Assembly (NCBI RefSeq): GCF_024494595.1
Contig: NZ_JANHDI010000002.1
Location: 124,001 to 188,000 of the forward strand
Direction: 5' to 3'
DNA from: Halobellus rarus
GTDB lineage: Archaea; Halobacteriota; Halobacteria; Halobacteriales; Haloferacaceae
Length of the DNA: 64,000 nucleotides
The notes under the pieces were generated by a model, which did not search any database, was not told the origin of the DNA, and was given only the letters and a program-made list of their open reading frames with translations. This document shows, piece after piece, positions 1-8,156 of this stretch (the stretch's first letter is position 1; the number at the start of each line of letters is the position of its first letter). The position numbers and the translations under genes were made by a program.

Positions 1-324
1 GCGAGCGCACCTCTAGGATTCGTGCGTAACGCTCGGCGATTTCTGTGTCTTCGCGCACCCGCCCGGCAACCGCGTGCGGTGGCTGAGCAATCAGTTGTAG
101 ACACCGCGTAATCTGTCGACGATGAACGGCGGGAGACGCGTTCTGTTGAAGGCGCGCTGACGAAGCTGAGGTTCTTGTTTTCGATTATGTGTCCGCGGTC
201 GGAGGGCACGCTATGTTTTCAAGCGTGAGGCGAGTTCGTTCGACAGGGAGTCTCCGAGTACGACACTCTGCCCATCGGTGAGGGAGGAATCAGTGACTGG
301 CGTAACAGACAGTACCGAACGCCG
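1..324. other. Gene-poor left edge, possible decayed coding sequence on the minus strand
   Basis: No convincing gene. On the minus strand a frame is open from position 184 to the window edge (61 codons, stop at 185-187) and reads like protein (segments such as RRQITRCLQLIAQPP and EDTEIAERYARILEVR). It contains no ATG, and its first GTG is at position 58. It could be the decayed 5' end of a gene continuing to the left, or chance. I recognise no family. Confidence 0.25.
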
Positions 325-708
325 TTACGGGGCCGCCTCGGCATCGATGCTCCGCGAAATCACCGCATCGAATAGCGGGTGGAGTGGCTCTGCTCTCACC
401 AATTCGTTTTCGCGGTCGTACGCGATGAGCTCCGCATCCGCGAGCAACGGGAGGTCCGAATGTACCAACTTGATTCGTACCTTCTTATGATCGTCTGGGG
501 ATGGATTCCCGTTCGCGTCTTCCCACTCGGTTAGGATATCTGCGAGATGGTCGACGGTGCACTCCGTTTCTTCGCGAAGTACATATAGAAGCCGCCGTCG
601 GCGCGTCGACGCGAGTCCCTGGTAGATCTTATCGTTGGACAATTGCTGTGGCTTTTCGAGTCGCGTGCTTCGATCGAAGGGGACCGATTCGTCCCGATTG
701 TCTCCCAT
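325..708 (-). CDS. Small haloarchaeal winged-helix protein (DUF7344-like)
   Basis: A 127-residue acidic protein. After a polar N-terminus (about residues 1-30) comes a segment typical of haloarchaeal winged-helix regulators: IYQGLASTRRRRLLYVL, then a 'hydrophobic-x-x-LADIL' recognition-like helix near residue 55 and a wing ending in LIAYDRENELV. The architecture (helix, ARRR-type helix, 'H-x-DLPLLADAELI') matches small single-domain proteins annotated DUF7344, thought to bind DNA; the exact role is unknown. No ligand-binding domain is present. A TATA-like AT-rich box lies about 27 bp before the ATG, so the message is probably leaderless. It stands alone, transcribed toward the gene-poor left edge. 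The family assignment is from memory of the pattern and moderately sure. Confidence 0.7.
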   Translation of the reverse strand: MGDNRDESVPFDRSTRLEKPQQLSNDKIYQGLASTRRRRLLYVLREETECTVDHLADILTEWEDANGNPSPDDHKKVRIKLVHSDLPLLADAELIAYDRENELVRAEPLHPLFDAVISRSIDAEAAP

Positions 709-732
709 TCCGTCTTGTCAGATGAGTATGAA

Positions 733-742
733 GAATAATAAG
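733..742 (-). promoter_or_regulatory. TATA-like box of the winged-helix gene
   Basis: Read on the minus strand the AT-rich run is TTATTATT-like, centred about 28 bp before the ATG at 708. That is the spacing for a leaderless haloarchaeal transcript. Confidence 0.5.
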
Positions 743-885
743 TATTACTTCCATTCGATTGTCACCCGACCCATCTGGAGGTCGTTTACCTCCGAATTGC
801 TAGAACAGGCCGGCGGCGTAATCGGTTCGTTCAGTAAAACTGGTGGTTCCACACAGACACGTATATCTTATATCGCTATATGGAC

Positions 886-2373
886 CTAGTCGTCCCCGGT
901 TATCGTCTCGGCCCCCGGTCGGCCCGGATCGACGACGCCGTCGGTCCACGTTCCGCGCAAGAAGTACGCCCCGGAGAGCACCACGATCAGTACGTTGGCC
1001 GCGGCGATCCCGTACCAGATCCCCGTCGCACCCAGATCGAACCACGTCAGGAGTGCGTACGCGGGCGGGATACGGAGCAAAATGAGGCCCAGGATTCCGA
1101 AGATCATCGCCAGTCTGGTGCTCCCGCTTCCGCGGTAGGCCCCCTGGATGACGTAGAACACGCCGAGGAAGACGTAGGTCGCACCGACGATTCGGAGGTA
1201 CTCGGCCCCGATCGCGACGACGGACGCTGCATCCGTTCCAGTGATGAAGACACCGACGATAGCGGCCGCATTGAGATAGATGACGGCCGAGACGCCGACG
1301 AGAACGGCTGCAACGATGCCTGCACTCGCCAGGACGGCGCGTTTCGCACGTTCGGGTTGTCTGGCACCGAGATTCTGGCCGACTACCGTCTCGGTCCCGC
1401 GGGCGAGCCCGAGCGCCGGCAGAACGACAAGCGAGGTGACGCGTGTTCCGATTCCGTACGCGGCGACCGACTCCGCGCCCGCGAGTGCGACGAGGGCCGT
1501 AATGACTGTCACCCCCAGTGACTGGGTGCTCATCTCGACGCTGGCCGGCGCCCCGATCCGGAAGATTTTCTCGACAGTCTCTCGCGTCGGCAGGAAGTCT
1601 CGCGGGGCGAGGTGGATGCCGACCCGTCCGGAGAGGAGGAGACCGAACGCGATTATCGCGCCGACGCCCCGAGAAGCGATCGTCGCGATCGCGGCACCCT
1701 GTACTCCGAATCCGCCGAACCCCGTCGACGCGTAGAGCTTCGCTTGGAGCGCCGCGAGGCCCGACACCTCGAACAGGAGGTTGTCCTGAAATCCCAATAT
1801 GAGGAACGGGTCGATGACGACGTTGAGGACGACGCCGAGCAGCATCAGATACAGCGGTGTCCTCGTGTCGCCCCAGCCCTGGAGTAACGACTGAAAGATG
1901 AAGAAGCCGAACACGAAGGGGATGCCCAGAAACATCGTTCGGGTATAGGTCACGGAGAGGTCGAAAACGACAGTTTCGGGAGTCGCACCGATCAATTGGA
2001 GTAGCCACGGCGACAGCGCGTAGCCGAGAACCGAAAAGAGGACCGAGAGTCCGATAACGAACGCGATGGTCTGTCCCGCGACCGCGTTGATGCGATCGAG
2101 GTTGCCGGCTCCCTTGTTCTGGGCGACGAGCACCGTGCCGGCGACGGTGAAGCCGGCCGCCAGCGTGATGACGAGAAAGACGATCGCCCACGAGAAGGAG
2201 ATGGCGCTGACGGCCTCCTGTCCGAGCCGACCGACCCAGAACGTATCCGCCAGGTTGTACGCCACCTGCAGCATATTGGTGAGAACGATCGGTATCGAGA
2301 GGACGAAGAGCGGTTTCAGCAGCGCGCCGTCCGTGAGGTTCACCGCGCGTCTCGAACCGGGGCCGCCGCTCAT
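886..2373 (-). CDS. MATE family efflux transporter
   Basis: A 495-residue polytopic membrane protein with about twelve hydrophobic segments arranged as two homologous halves, as in the MATE (NorM/DinF) family. The N-terminal half carries ADTFWVGRLGQEAVSAIS and the second half GIGTRVTSLVVLPALGLARGTETVVGQNLGA, both typical MATE signatures. Members export cationic drugs or metabolites against Na+ or H+; the substrate here cannot be read from sequence. The ATG overlaps by ATGA the stop of a 29-codon leaderless ORF (2370-2459), and a GGAGG sits just upstream inside that ORF, so translation is probably coupled to it. Length is normal for the family. Confidence 0.93.
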   Translation of the reverse strand: MSGGPGSRRAVNLTDGALLKPLFVLSIPIVLTNMLQVAYNLADTFWVGRLGQEAVSAISFSWAIVFLVITLAAGFTVAGTVLVAQNKGAGNLDRINAVAGQTIAFVIGLSVLFSVLGYALSPWLLQLIGATPETVVFDLSVTYTRTMFLGIPFVFGFFIFQSLLQGWGDTRTPLYLMLLGVVLNVVIDPFLILGFQDNLLFEVSGLAALQAKLYASTGFGGFGVQGAAIATIASRGVGAIIAFGLLLSGRVGIHLAPRDFLPTRETVEKIFRIGAPASVEMSTQSLGVTVITALVALAGAESVAAYGIGTRVTSLVVLPALGLARGTETVVGQNLGARQPERAKRAVLASAGIVAAVLVGVSAVIYLNAAAIVGVFITGTDAASVVAIGAEYLRIVGATYVFLGVFYVIQGAYRGSGSTRLAMIFGILGLILLRIPPAYALLTWFDLGATGIWYGIAAANVLIVVLSGAYFLRGTWTDGVVDPGRPGAETITGDD

Positions 2374-2459
2374 CGTCCCTCCGCGAGTATGGTCTCGACG
2401 TCGGTGACGGGGTCACAGAGACTCCCGGGCGAATCGAGAATGTAGATCGCCTTTGACAC
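2370..2459 (-). CDS. Leaderless 29-residue ORF translationally coupled to the MATE gene
   Basis: A GTG-started ORF of 29 codons plus stop, encoding a peptide beginning MSKAIYILDSPGSLCDP. A TATA-like GATATAC lies about 28 bp upstream, which puts the transcription start at or next to the GTG. Its TGA overlaps the MATE ATG (ATGA), and the codons before the stop supply a GGAGG Shine-Dalgarno for MATE. A longer version starting at 2564 would run back into the upstream permease gene and is less likely. No homologue is recognised. It may be a real small protein or a leader that lets ribosomes reach the MATE start. Existence is inferred from signals, not from similarity. Confidence 0.5.
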   Translation of the reverse strand: MSKAIYILDSPGSLCDPVTDVETILAEGR

Positions 2460-2483
2460 TGGTGGATAGATAGTCAGTTGGCC

Positions 2484-2493
2484 CGTATATCGA
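2484..2493 (-). promoter_or_regulatory. TATA-like box for the small ORF and MATE gene
   Basis: Minus-strand TCGATATACG centred about 28 bp before the GTG at 2459; no comparable box lies near the MATE ATG itself. Confidence 0.5.
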
Positions 2494-2517
2494 TTCCGTT
2501 CACCCGGTGAAGCGCCC

Positions 2518-3654
2518 CTATCCAGCCCTCTGATCGGGTTCCGATCCGAGCCACAGACGGACACGCTGGACGGCGACGCCCACGACGAACGCGGCCCCGA
2601 CGTTCGTCAGGACGCCCAGAATCCCGATACCGACGGTGAGCGGTAGATCGGCGGTGTCGAGGCCGGCGCGTCCGAGCTCGACGGCGATGACGGCGAGAAC
2701 GACACCGAGCATCGCGAGCGGGAACGCGGCCACGACGCCGACCGCCAGCACCGCCGCCAGCGCGTAGAGGACGCCGAGAATCAGGTTCGCGCCCGCCGTT
2801 CGCGCGCCGAAGGCGTACTTGCCGGCGACGCCGCCGCTGCCGTGGCACATCGGCATCGCCCCAAGGGGGACCGCGAGGAGGTTCATCGCGCCCATACTGG
2901 TCGCGAGTTCGTCGGGAGAGACGTCGGCGTCGAAGTAGTCCGAGAGGAGCAACGAGGTCGCGACTGCCGCGTTTCCGACGGTCATCGCCAACTGACCGAC
3001 GGTCGCGCCGAGGGACGCCGACGACGCGTCCGCCGCCGTCGGAAGCGTCACACCGATCGAGGGGAGTCGCGGATCGGGGAGCCCCGTCTGTGTAACCGCG
3101 ACGACGACGCCGAGTGCGACGACGAGGAGCGTACTCGCCCGGGGACGGCCGACGGCGACGCTGACTGCGACGGCCGCGAGTGCGAGAAGGGCGTAGCCGA
3201 CGCCGTCGAGACTCAACTGAATTCCCGTCTCCAGCAGCACGAGGCCGACCGCGAGTTGGACGCCGCGGATCACCGGCTGGCCGACGTGGCGTTCGATCCG
3301 GGCCAGTGCGCCAGTGGTACCGACGAGCAACAGAACGAGGCCGGCGAGAAGTCCCGCGACGACGAGTCCGCCGGTCGTCAGGGTACCCGCAATGACCAGC
3401 GCGGCGAGCGCCTTCATCGGCTCCACCGAGATCGGCAGTCCGTAGTGAACGCCCCAAACGATCTGAAACGCTGCGAACCCCAAGAGCAGATGCGCCAGCG
3501 ACAGCTCCGTGAGGGCGGCGACGGCGACGACGATCGGCAGGACTGTAACCGAATCCCCTAACGCTCCCGTGAGCTCGGTACGGGACAGAGAGATTCGATT
3601 CCCTGCGACGATACCGGTCGATGAGACCACAGTACAACACCATCTCGGAGCCAT
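2518..3654 (-). CDS. MOT1/SulP-like molybdate (sulfate) transporter
   Basis: A 378-residue membrane protein with about ten hydrophobic segments. It carries the hallmark of the MOT1 branch of the SulP family, FQIVWGVHYGLPISVEPMKA (about residues 72-91), and a second block with PMCHGSGGVAGKYAFGAR near residue 270. MOT1 proteins take up molybdate with high affinity, and bacterial and archaeal members are annotated putative sulfate/molybdate transporters. It is divergent from tupABC, a tungstate ABC importer with a ModE-type regulator, so molybdate or tungstate is favoured over sulfate. The first few codons are not family-like, and an in-frame GTG at 3630 could be the true start. Confidence 0.85.
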   Translation of the reverse strand: MAPRWCCTVVSSTGIVAGNRISLSRTELTGALGDSVTVLPIVVAVAALTELSLAHLLLGFAAFQIVWGVHYGLPISVEPMKALAALVIAGTLTTGGLVVAGLLAGLVLLLVGTTGALARIERHVGQPVIRGVQLAVGLVLLETGIQLSLDGVGYALLALAAVAVSVAVGRPRASTLLVVALGVVVAVTQTGLPDPRLPSIGVTLPTAADASSASLGATVGQLAMTVGNAAVATSLLLSDYFDADVSPDELATSMGAMNLLAVPLGAMPMCHGSGGVAGKYAFGARTAGANLILGVLYALAAVLAVGVVAAFPLAMLGVVLAVIAVELGRAGLDTADLPLTVGIGILGVLTNVGAAFVVGVAVQRVRLWLGSEPDQRAG

Positions 3655-3712
3655 TTAATCCCTTTGTGACGGCGGAACAGCGTCGAAGAGGTGGTTCCCT
3701 CGCCAGCCCTGA

Positions 3713-3730
3713 GTAACCATTTATAGTTAC
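3713..3730. promoter_or_regulatory. Inverted repeat between MOT1-like gene and tupA, candidate oxyanion-regulator operator
   Basis: GTAAC and GTTAC form inverted arms around an 8-bp AT-rich core that itself resembles a TATA box in both directions. It lies in the 127-bp space between the divergent permease gene and tupA. The HTH-TOBE regulator encoded at the end of the tup operon is the obvious candidate to bind it. Binding is inferred. Confidence 0.4.
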
Positions 3731-3781
3731 AGCCCGATCAGAACCTTTTTGCGACGTCCGACAGTCGTTGTATCTATATTG

Positions 3782-4819
3782 ATGCAACGACGGCAGTTCA
3801 TCCGGGCGGGGGGAGTCGGCGGCCTCGTCGCACTTGCCGGCTGTACGAGCCAGGCGGATCGTACCGGTTCGGAGACCGGCGGGACGGTCGGACAGACCGC
3901 GGACGGAACGTCGGCCCGCGCGTCCGGAACCGGACAGGTCGGCGACGGCGAACTCGTGCTGGCGACGACGACGAGCACCTACGATACGGGTCTGCTCGGC
4001 CACCTCAACCCGACGTTCGAGGAGAGCTTCGGGATCACGATGAAGACGATCCCGAAGGGGACCGGTGCGAGTCTCCGGACCGCCCGCGACGGCGACGCTG
4101 ACGTCATCCTCGTCCACGCGCGGACCGCCGAGGACGAGTTTATGCGGGACGGGTTCGGCGTCAACCGGCGCGACGTGATGTTCAACGACTTCGTCGTCGT
4201 CGGTCCCGAGGACGATCCGGCCGGAATCGACGGGATAGAGAGCGCGACCGGAGCGTTCCGGACGATTTCGGATACCGAATCGACGTTCGTCTCCCGCGGC
4301 GACGACTCGGGCACGAACAAGAAAGAACTCCTCGTCTGGGATGAGGCGGGCGTCGACCCGAGCGGCCAGTGGTACCGCGAGATCGGGAAGGGAATGGGCG
4401 ACACGCTCGTCCAGGCGAGCCAGACCGGCGCGTACACGCTCGCGGACCGCGGGACGTTTCTCTCGATGAGAGACGAAATCGATCTCGGGATTCGGGTCCA
4501 GGGACCGCTCGAAGGCGGTCCGGTCATCCTGAAGAACCCCTACGGCGTGATGGCGGTGAACCCGGCCACGTACGACGACGTGAACTACCAGGCCGCGATG
4601 GCGTACATCGGCTTTCTGACCGGCCCACGGGGCCAGACGATGATCGAGAACTACACCTCGAACGGATCGCAGTTGTTCTTCCCGAACGCGATCGCCGGAG
4701 AGCCGAACTTCGATCAGTACGTGCCGCAGGGATACACGGCCCGAGAAGCACAGCGTCTGTCGCGACCGGACAGAGAATACGTATCGTGGGTAGAGTCCGA
4801 AGTGCCTGACGACTACTGA
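3782..4819 (+). CDS. tupA: Tungstate ABC transporter substrate-binding lipoprotein TupA
   Basis: A 345-residue periplasmic-type binding protein. The chosen ATG gives a twin-arginine signal ([13 protein letters not shown]) and a lipobox LAGC near residue 21, so it is exported folded and lipid-anchored outside the membrane. An upstream in-frame ATG at 3749 would bury the signal. The mature part carries TupA signatures: [14 protein letters not shown], the oxyanion-binding TTTS loop, and later [26 protein letters not shown]. TupA binds tungstate very tightly for tungsten enzymes such as aldehyde ferredoxin oxidoreductases. It is the first gene of tupABC; tupB follows after 6 bp. Confidence 0.93.
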   Translation: MQRRQFIRAGGVGGLVALAGCTSQADRTGSETGGTVGQTADGTSARASGTGQVGDGELVLATTTSTYDTGLLGHLNPTFEESFGITMKTIPKGTGASLRTARDGDADVILVHARTAEDEFMRDGFGVNRRDVMFNDFVVVGPEDDPAGIDGIESATGAFRTISDTESTFVSRGDDSGTNKKELLVWDEAGVDPSGQWYREIGKGMGDTLVQASQTGAYTLADRGTFLSMRDEIDLGIRVQGPLEGGPVILKNPYGVMAVNPATYDDVNYQAAMAYIGFLTGPRGQTMIENYTSNGSQLFFPNAIAGEPNFDQYVPQGYTAREAQRLSRPDREYVSWVESEVPDDY

Positions 4820-4825
4820 AAACAG

Positions 4826-5581
4826 ATGTCACCGACGGAACTCCTCGTCGCCACCGCAACGTCGTCGGCCGCGGCTCCGCCGGCCGCGCTGCAGTTTCAG
4901 CTCCCGGACGGCGGCTGGTCGTACGTCGTGAGCATCGTTCTCGTCTCTCTCCAAGTGAGCCTGACCGCGATCGCCCTGAGCACGCTCGTTAGCCTCCCTG
5001 TCGCGCTCTTCGTCGGCTTCACCGACTTCCCCGGCAAGCGAGTCGTGACGGCGATCATCAACACCGGGATGGGATTTCCGAGCGTGGTCGTCGGGCTCGC
5101 CGTGCTCATCGCGCTCTCGAACAGCGGTCCGCTCGGCTCGCTGGACCTCGCGTTCACCCCGGAGGCGATGATCGCCTCGCAGTTCGTCCTCGCGACGCCC
5201 GTCCTCACGAGCGTCAGCCTCTCGGCGGTCGAGGGAGTGGAAAAGCCCGTCCGGGACGCCGCGTTCGCGCTCGGCGGAACGAGAGTCGACGTCGCGCTCG
5301 TCGTGATCAAAGAGGCGAGATACGGGATCGTGACCGCGATCCTCGCGGGGTTCGGCCGCGCGATCAGCGAGGTCGGCTCGATCCTGATCGTCGGCGGCAA
5401 CATCGTCTTCAGCGACGGGCAGTCCTACACCAGAACGCTGACCACCGCCATTACGGTCGAGGCGCGGCAGGGGCGCTACGAGATCGGTCTCGTCCTCGGG
5501 GCCATTCTCCTCGCCCTCGTCTTCGCTGTCAACGGTCTCGGCTCGTGGATCAGAGGCAAAGGCCGGGGGGGATCGGGATGA
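4826..5581 (+). CDS. tupB: Tungstate ABC transporter permease TupB
   Basis: A 251-residue inner-membrane permease of the CysTW/ModB-like family with five to six hydrophobic segments. The EAA loop that contacts the ATPase is visible as [20 protein letters not shown] followed by [15 protein letters not shown] (about residues 146-190). The protein pairs with TupA and TupC for tungstate import. The start is 6 bp after the tupA stop and the end is about 35 bp before the tupC ATG, so the genes form one transcript. Family length is normal. Confidence 0.92.
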   Translation: MSPTELLVATATSSAAAPPAALQFQLPDGGWSYVVSIVLVSLQVSLTAIALSTLVSLPVALFVGFTDFPGKRVVTAIINTGMGFPSVVVGLAVLIALSNSGPLGSLDLAFTPEAMIASQFVLATPVLTSVSLSAVEGVEKPVRDAAFALGGTRVDVALVVIKEARYGIVTAILAGFGRAISEVGSILIVGGNIVFSDGQSYTRTLTTAITVEARQGRYEIGLVLGAILLALVFAVNGLGSWIRGKGRGGSG

Positions 5582-5615
5582 CCGTCGAGACGGGATCTGG
5601 GAGGTGTCGCGTCCG

Positions 5616-6452
5616 ATGACGTTGTCTGGTGACGGCCTCTCGATGGGGTTCGACGGGGAACTCGTCTTGGAGGGCGTCTCGATCGACGTCGACGCCGGCG
5701 AAGTGCTCACCGTCGTCGGTCCCTCGGGGACCGGCAAGACCACACTGCTGCGTCTCCTCGCCGGGTTCCACCCGCCGGACGCGGGAACGATCGCCTGGGA
5801 CGGGACCGACGTGTGGGCCCTCTCGGAATCCGAACGGCTGTCGATCCGTCGGGGGATCAGTATGGTGTTTCAGGAACCGAGCCTGTTCAACGCGACCGTC
5901 GCCCGGAACGTCACGTACGGGAGCCGCATCCGGCGCTCCTGGAGGGATCGGATCCGGGCCCAACTCGACGGACTCGTCGGCGACTCGTCGCTCTCGGAAG
6001 GCGCGCGAAGCGCGCTCGAAGTGGTCGGATTGACGGGGAAAGCCGACCAGAACGCGCTCTCGCTGTCCGGCGGGGAGGGCCAGCGCGTCGCGTTCGCCCG
6101 GGCGATGGCGGTCGACCCCTCGGTGCTGTTGCTCGACGAACCGACGTCGAACCTCGATCCGCGGAACACGGCCGTCTTGGAGGAGGCCGTCCTCCGTGCG
6201 CGAGACCGGGGGGTCGGCGTCGTGGTCGCGACGCACGATATGCATCAGGCCGAGCGGATTTCCGACCGCGTGGCCGTCCTCCTCGCCGGCGAACTCGTCG
6301 AGCGGGGACCGGCGGCGCAGATTTTCGAGGAGCCCGAGGACCGGCGAACGAAGCGCTTCGTCGACGGTGAATTGATGTACGACGTCGAGGAAACCGGAGA
6401 ACGGGACGAATCGAGCGAGAGTCACGACGCGTACTCGACAGCGCCGAGGTGA
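5616..6452 (+). CDS. tupC: Tungstate ABC transporter ATPase TupC
   Basis: A 278-residue ABC ATPase. Visible motifs are Walker A GPSGTGKTTLL (near residue 40), Q-loop VFQEPSLF, signature LSGGEGQRVAFARA, Walker B VLLLDEPT and switch His in VVATHDMHQAE. It powers TupB. The ATG at 5616 is used; a GTG 12 bases earlier (5604) is an alternative. There is a short acidic C-terminal tail and no TOBE domain; the TOBE repeats are on the separate regulator protein encoded next, 3 bp downstream. Confidence 0.92.
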   Translation: MTLSGDGLSMGFDGELVLEGVSIDVDAGEVLTVVGPSGTGKTTLLRLLAGFHPPDAGTIAWDGTDVWALSESERLSIRRGISMVFQEPSLFNATVARNVTYGSRIRRSWRDRIRAQLDGLVGDSSLSEGARSALEVVGLTGKADQNALSLSGGEGQRVAFARAMAVDPSVLLLDEPTSNLDPRNTAVLEEAVLRARDRGVGVVVATHDMHQAERISDRVAVLLAGELVERGPAAQIFEEPEDRRTKRFVDGELMYDVEETGERDESSESHDAYSTAPR

Positions 6453-6455
6453 CAG

Positions 6456-7304
6456 ATGGGATCGATACAACCGCAGGGGGAACCGTTCATCGAGGCCGAC
6501 GGCGTCCGCGTCGACGCGCGGGACGTCGAAGCGCTCCGCGGGGTCGACGAGTACGGCTCGATGTACCGGGCGGCCGAGGAACTCGGGCGTTCCTACGCCC
6601 GGATCCAGCGGCGCGTCTCCGAACTCGAGGAGACGTTCGGGCCGCTCTTGACCCGTCAGCGAGGCGGAACGGGAGGCGGCGGGAGCACGCTCACGGCGAA
6701 CGCCCGCGACCTCCTCGGGCGATTCGACCGTTTGCGCGCGGAGTTCTCGGGGCTGGCGCGGACCGAGGAGTCGGTGTTCTCGGGGACGCTCGTCGACCGC
6801 GACGGCCTCCTCGGTACCGTCGAAACGCCCGCAGGGACGATCAGAGCGATCGTCGCCGGGGCGGGTTCCGAGGGGGACGCTACTGCGGAGGCGGGAGACG
6901 ATACCGAATCTCCCGACGATACGAACGAGATCGTTCAGGTCAGCGTTCGCTCCGACGCCGTGGTGCTCACGACGCCCGAGGAAGCCCCCAAACCGTCGGA
7001 GACGAGCGTCCGAAACCGGTTCGCGGGAACCGTCGAGAGCGTCGAGTCGGAGGGCGGTATCGCGCGAGTGACCGTCGACGTCGGCGTCGACGCTCCGCTT
7101 CGGGCGCTCCTGACGGAAACCAGCCGCGAGACGCTCGCTCTCGAGCCGGGAGAGACGGTCGTCGCATCGTTCAAGGCGACCGCGGCACGGGGAGTGCTCG
7201 CTCCCGAACACGGCGGCTCCGTTGGATCCGAGTCCGCCGAGGTCGACACGACGGAGAAGGGCACGAGTGAGGATACGACGGGAAACGACACGAGTGAGGA
7301 GTGA
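6456..7304 (+). CDS. ModE-type regulator: LysR-like HTH plus two TOBE/Mop domains
   Basis: A 282-residue protein. Residues about 18-95 form the ModE N-terminal winged helix (DEYGSMYRAAEELGRSYARIQRRVSELE is the HTH region). Two Mop/TOBE-type oxyanion-binding repeats follow, roughly residues 108-175 and 187-245 (NRFAGTVESVESEGGIARVTVDV, in the second). The first repeat is interrupted by an acidic linker rich in Asp/Glu, and the C-terminus is a low-complexity Thr/Glu/Asp tail. ModE proteins bind molybdate or tungstate and then control uptake genes. It is the last gene of the tup operon, 3 bp after tupC, so it likely regulates its own operon and perhaps the divergent MOT1-like gene. Confidence 0.88.
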   Translation: MGSIQPQGEPFIEADGVRVDARDVEALRGVDEYGSMYRAAEELGRSYARIQRRVSELEETFGPLLTRQRGGTGGGGSTLTANARDLLGRFDRLRAEFSGLARTEESVFSGTLVDRDGLLGTVETPAGTIRAIVAGAGSEGDATAEAGDDTESPDDTNEIVQVSVRSDAVVLTTPEEAPKPSETSVRNRFAGTVESVESEGGIARVTVDVGVDAPLRALLTETSRETLALEPGETVVASFKATAARGVLAPEHGGSVGSESAEVDTTEKGTSEDTTGNDTSEE

Positions 7305-7307
7305 GCG

Positions 7308-8036
7308 CTATCGGGCCTCGACCGGCTCGATCAGGTCCGGCGCGTCGTTCGCGGGGCTGTTCACGCGCGTCGAAACCGGGTACGTCCGCCAGTCGTCGCC
7401 GGCGTGCGGTTCGAGCAGGTCCGCGACGTCCGCTCCGTCACCGTGGAGCCAGGTGGACTCCTCGTCGGGGTCGAGGACGACCGCCATCCGGTGGTGGAGG
7501 TCAGAGACGACGTCGTTCGGTTCGGTGGTGACGATGGCGAACGACTCGACGACGGTCGATTCGCCCTCACTTTCGTCGCCGCTCTCGTCGCCGACGCCAC
7601 CGCCGAAGTCACCGAGCCCCGTCTGCGTGTGCGTCGGCTCCCAGCGCTCCCAGAGGCCGGCCATCGCGAAGGGGCGATCGTCGTCGAACGCGACCCGGTA
7701 CGGCCGTTTCGTCTCCCCGTCTCGGACCCACTCGTAGAACCCGTCGGCGGGGACCAGACACCGCCGTCGCTCGTAGGCCTCGCGAAAGCTCGCCCTCTCG
7801 TCGACCGTCTCCGCGCGGGCGTTGATGCGGTCGTTCCCCGCCGACTCGTCGTCGGCCCACGACGGGATCAAGCCCCACTTGAGCCGACGGAACGTGTCGG
7901 GGTCGTCGTTCGCGATCACCGGCAGCGACTGCCCCGGCGCGCAGTTGTACCGCGGCTCCGGCGGCTCCGCGAAGGTGGCGTCGAACCGGGACTCCAGTTC
8001 GTCGGCGGGGGTGAAGAGCGTGTAACGGCCGCACAT
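7308..8036 (-). CDS. SRAP (YedK/HMCES-type) abasic-site protein
   Basis: A 242-residue protein beginning MCGRY, so Cys2 becomes the N-terminal catalytic nucleophile that crosslinks to abasic sites in single-stranded DNA. The other family residues are visible: Asn72 (INARAET), Glu102 (DGFYEW) and His182 (HHRM). The start was set at this Met because the family always begins with MCGR; a longer open frame extends upstream but is not coding. It shields abasic sites during replication. Residues 141-160 form a Gly/Asp/Glu insertion absent from bacterial YedK. It is convergent with the tup operon, with stops 4 bp apart. Confidence 0.95.
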   Translation of the reverse strand: MCGRYTLFTPADELESRFDATFAEPPEPRYNCAPGQSLPVIANDDPDTFRRLKWGLIPSWADDESAGNDRINARAETVDERASFREAYERRRCLVPADGFYEWVRDGETKRPYRVAFDDDRPFAMAGLWERWEPTHTQTGLGDFGGGVGDESGDESEGESTVVESFAIVTTEPNDVVSDLHHRMAVVLDPDEESTWLHGDGADVADLLEPHAGDDWRTYPVSTRVNSPANDAPDLIEPVEAR

Positions 8037-8156
8037 ACTCCCGCGGTGGTGCCGGAGACGCAAAACGACCCCGGCCGCAGGGGCCGGTAGGAGTCGGGGC
8101 CTCGGCGGCGGCTTCGCCTCGAAGGGTTTAGGCCCGCTCCGCTCTCCTACTCGGAT

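Noticed and set aside
800-2416. Open frame of 538 codons in another frame of the MATE gene
   Set aside because: Arg/Gly/Ser-rich translation without domains, fully overlapped by a clear transporter gene.
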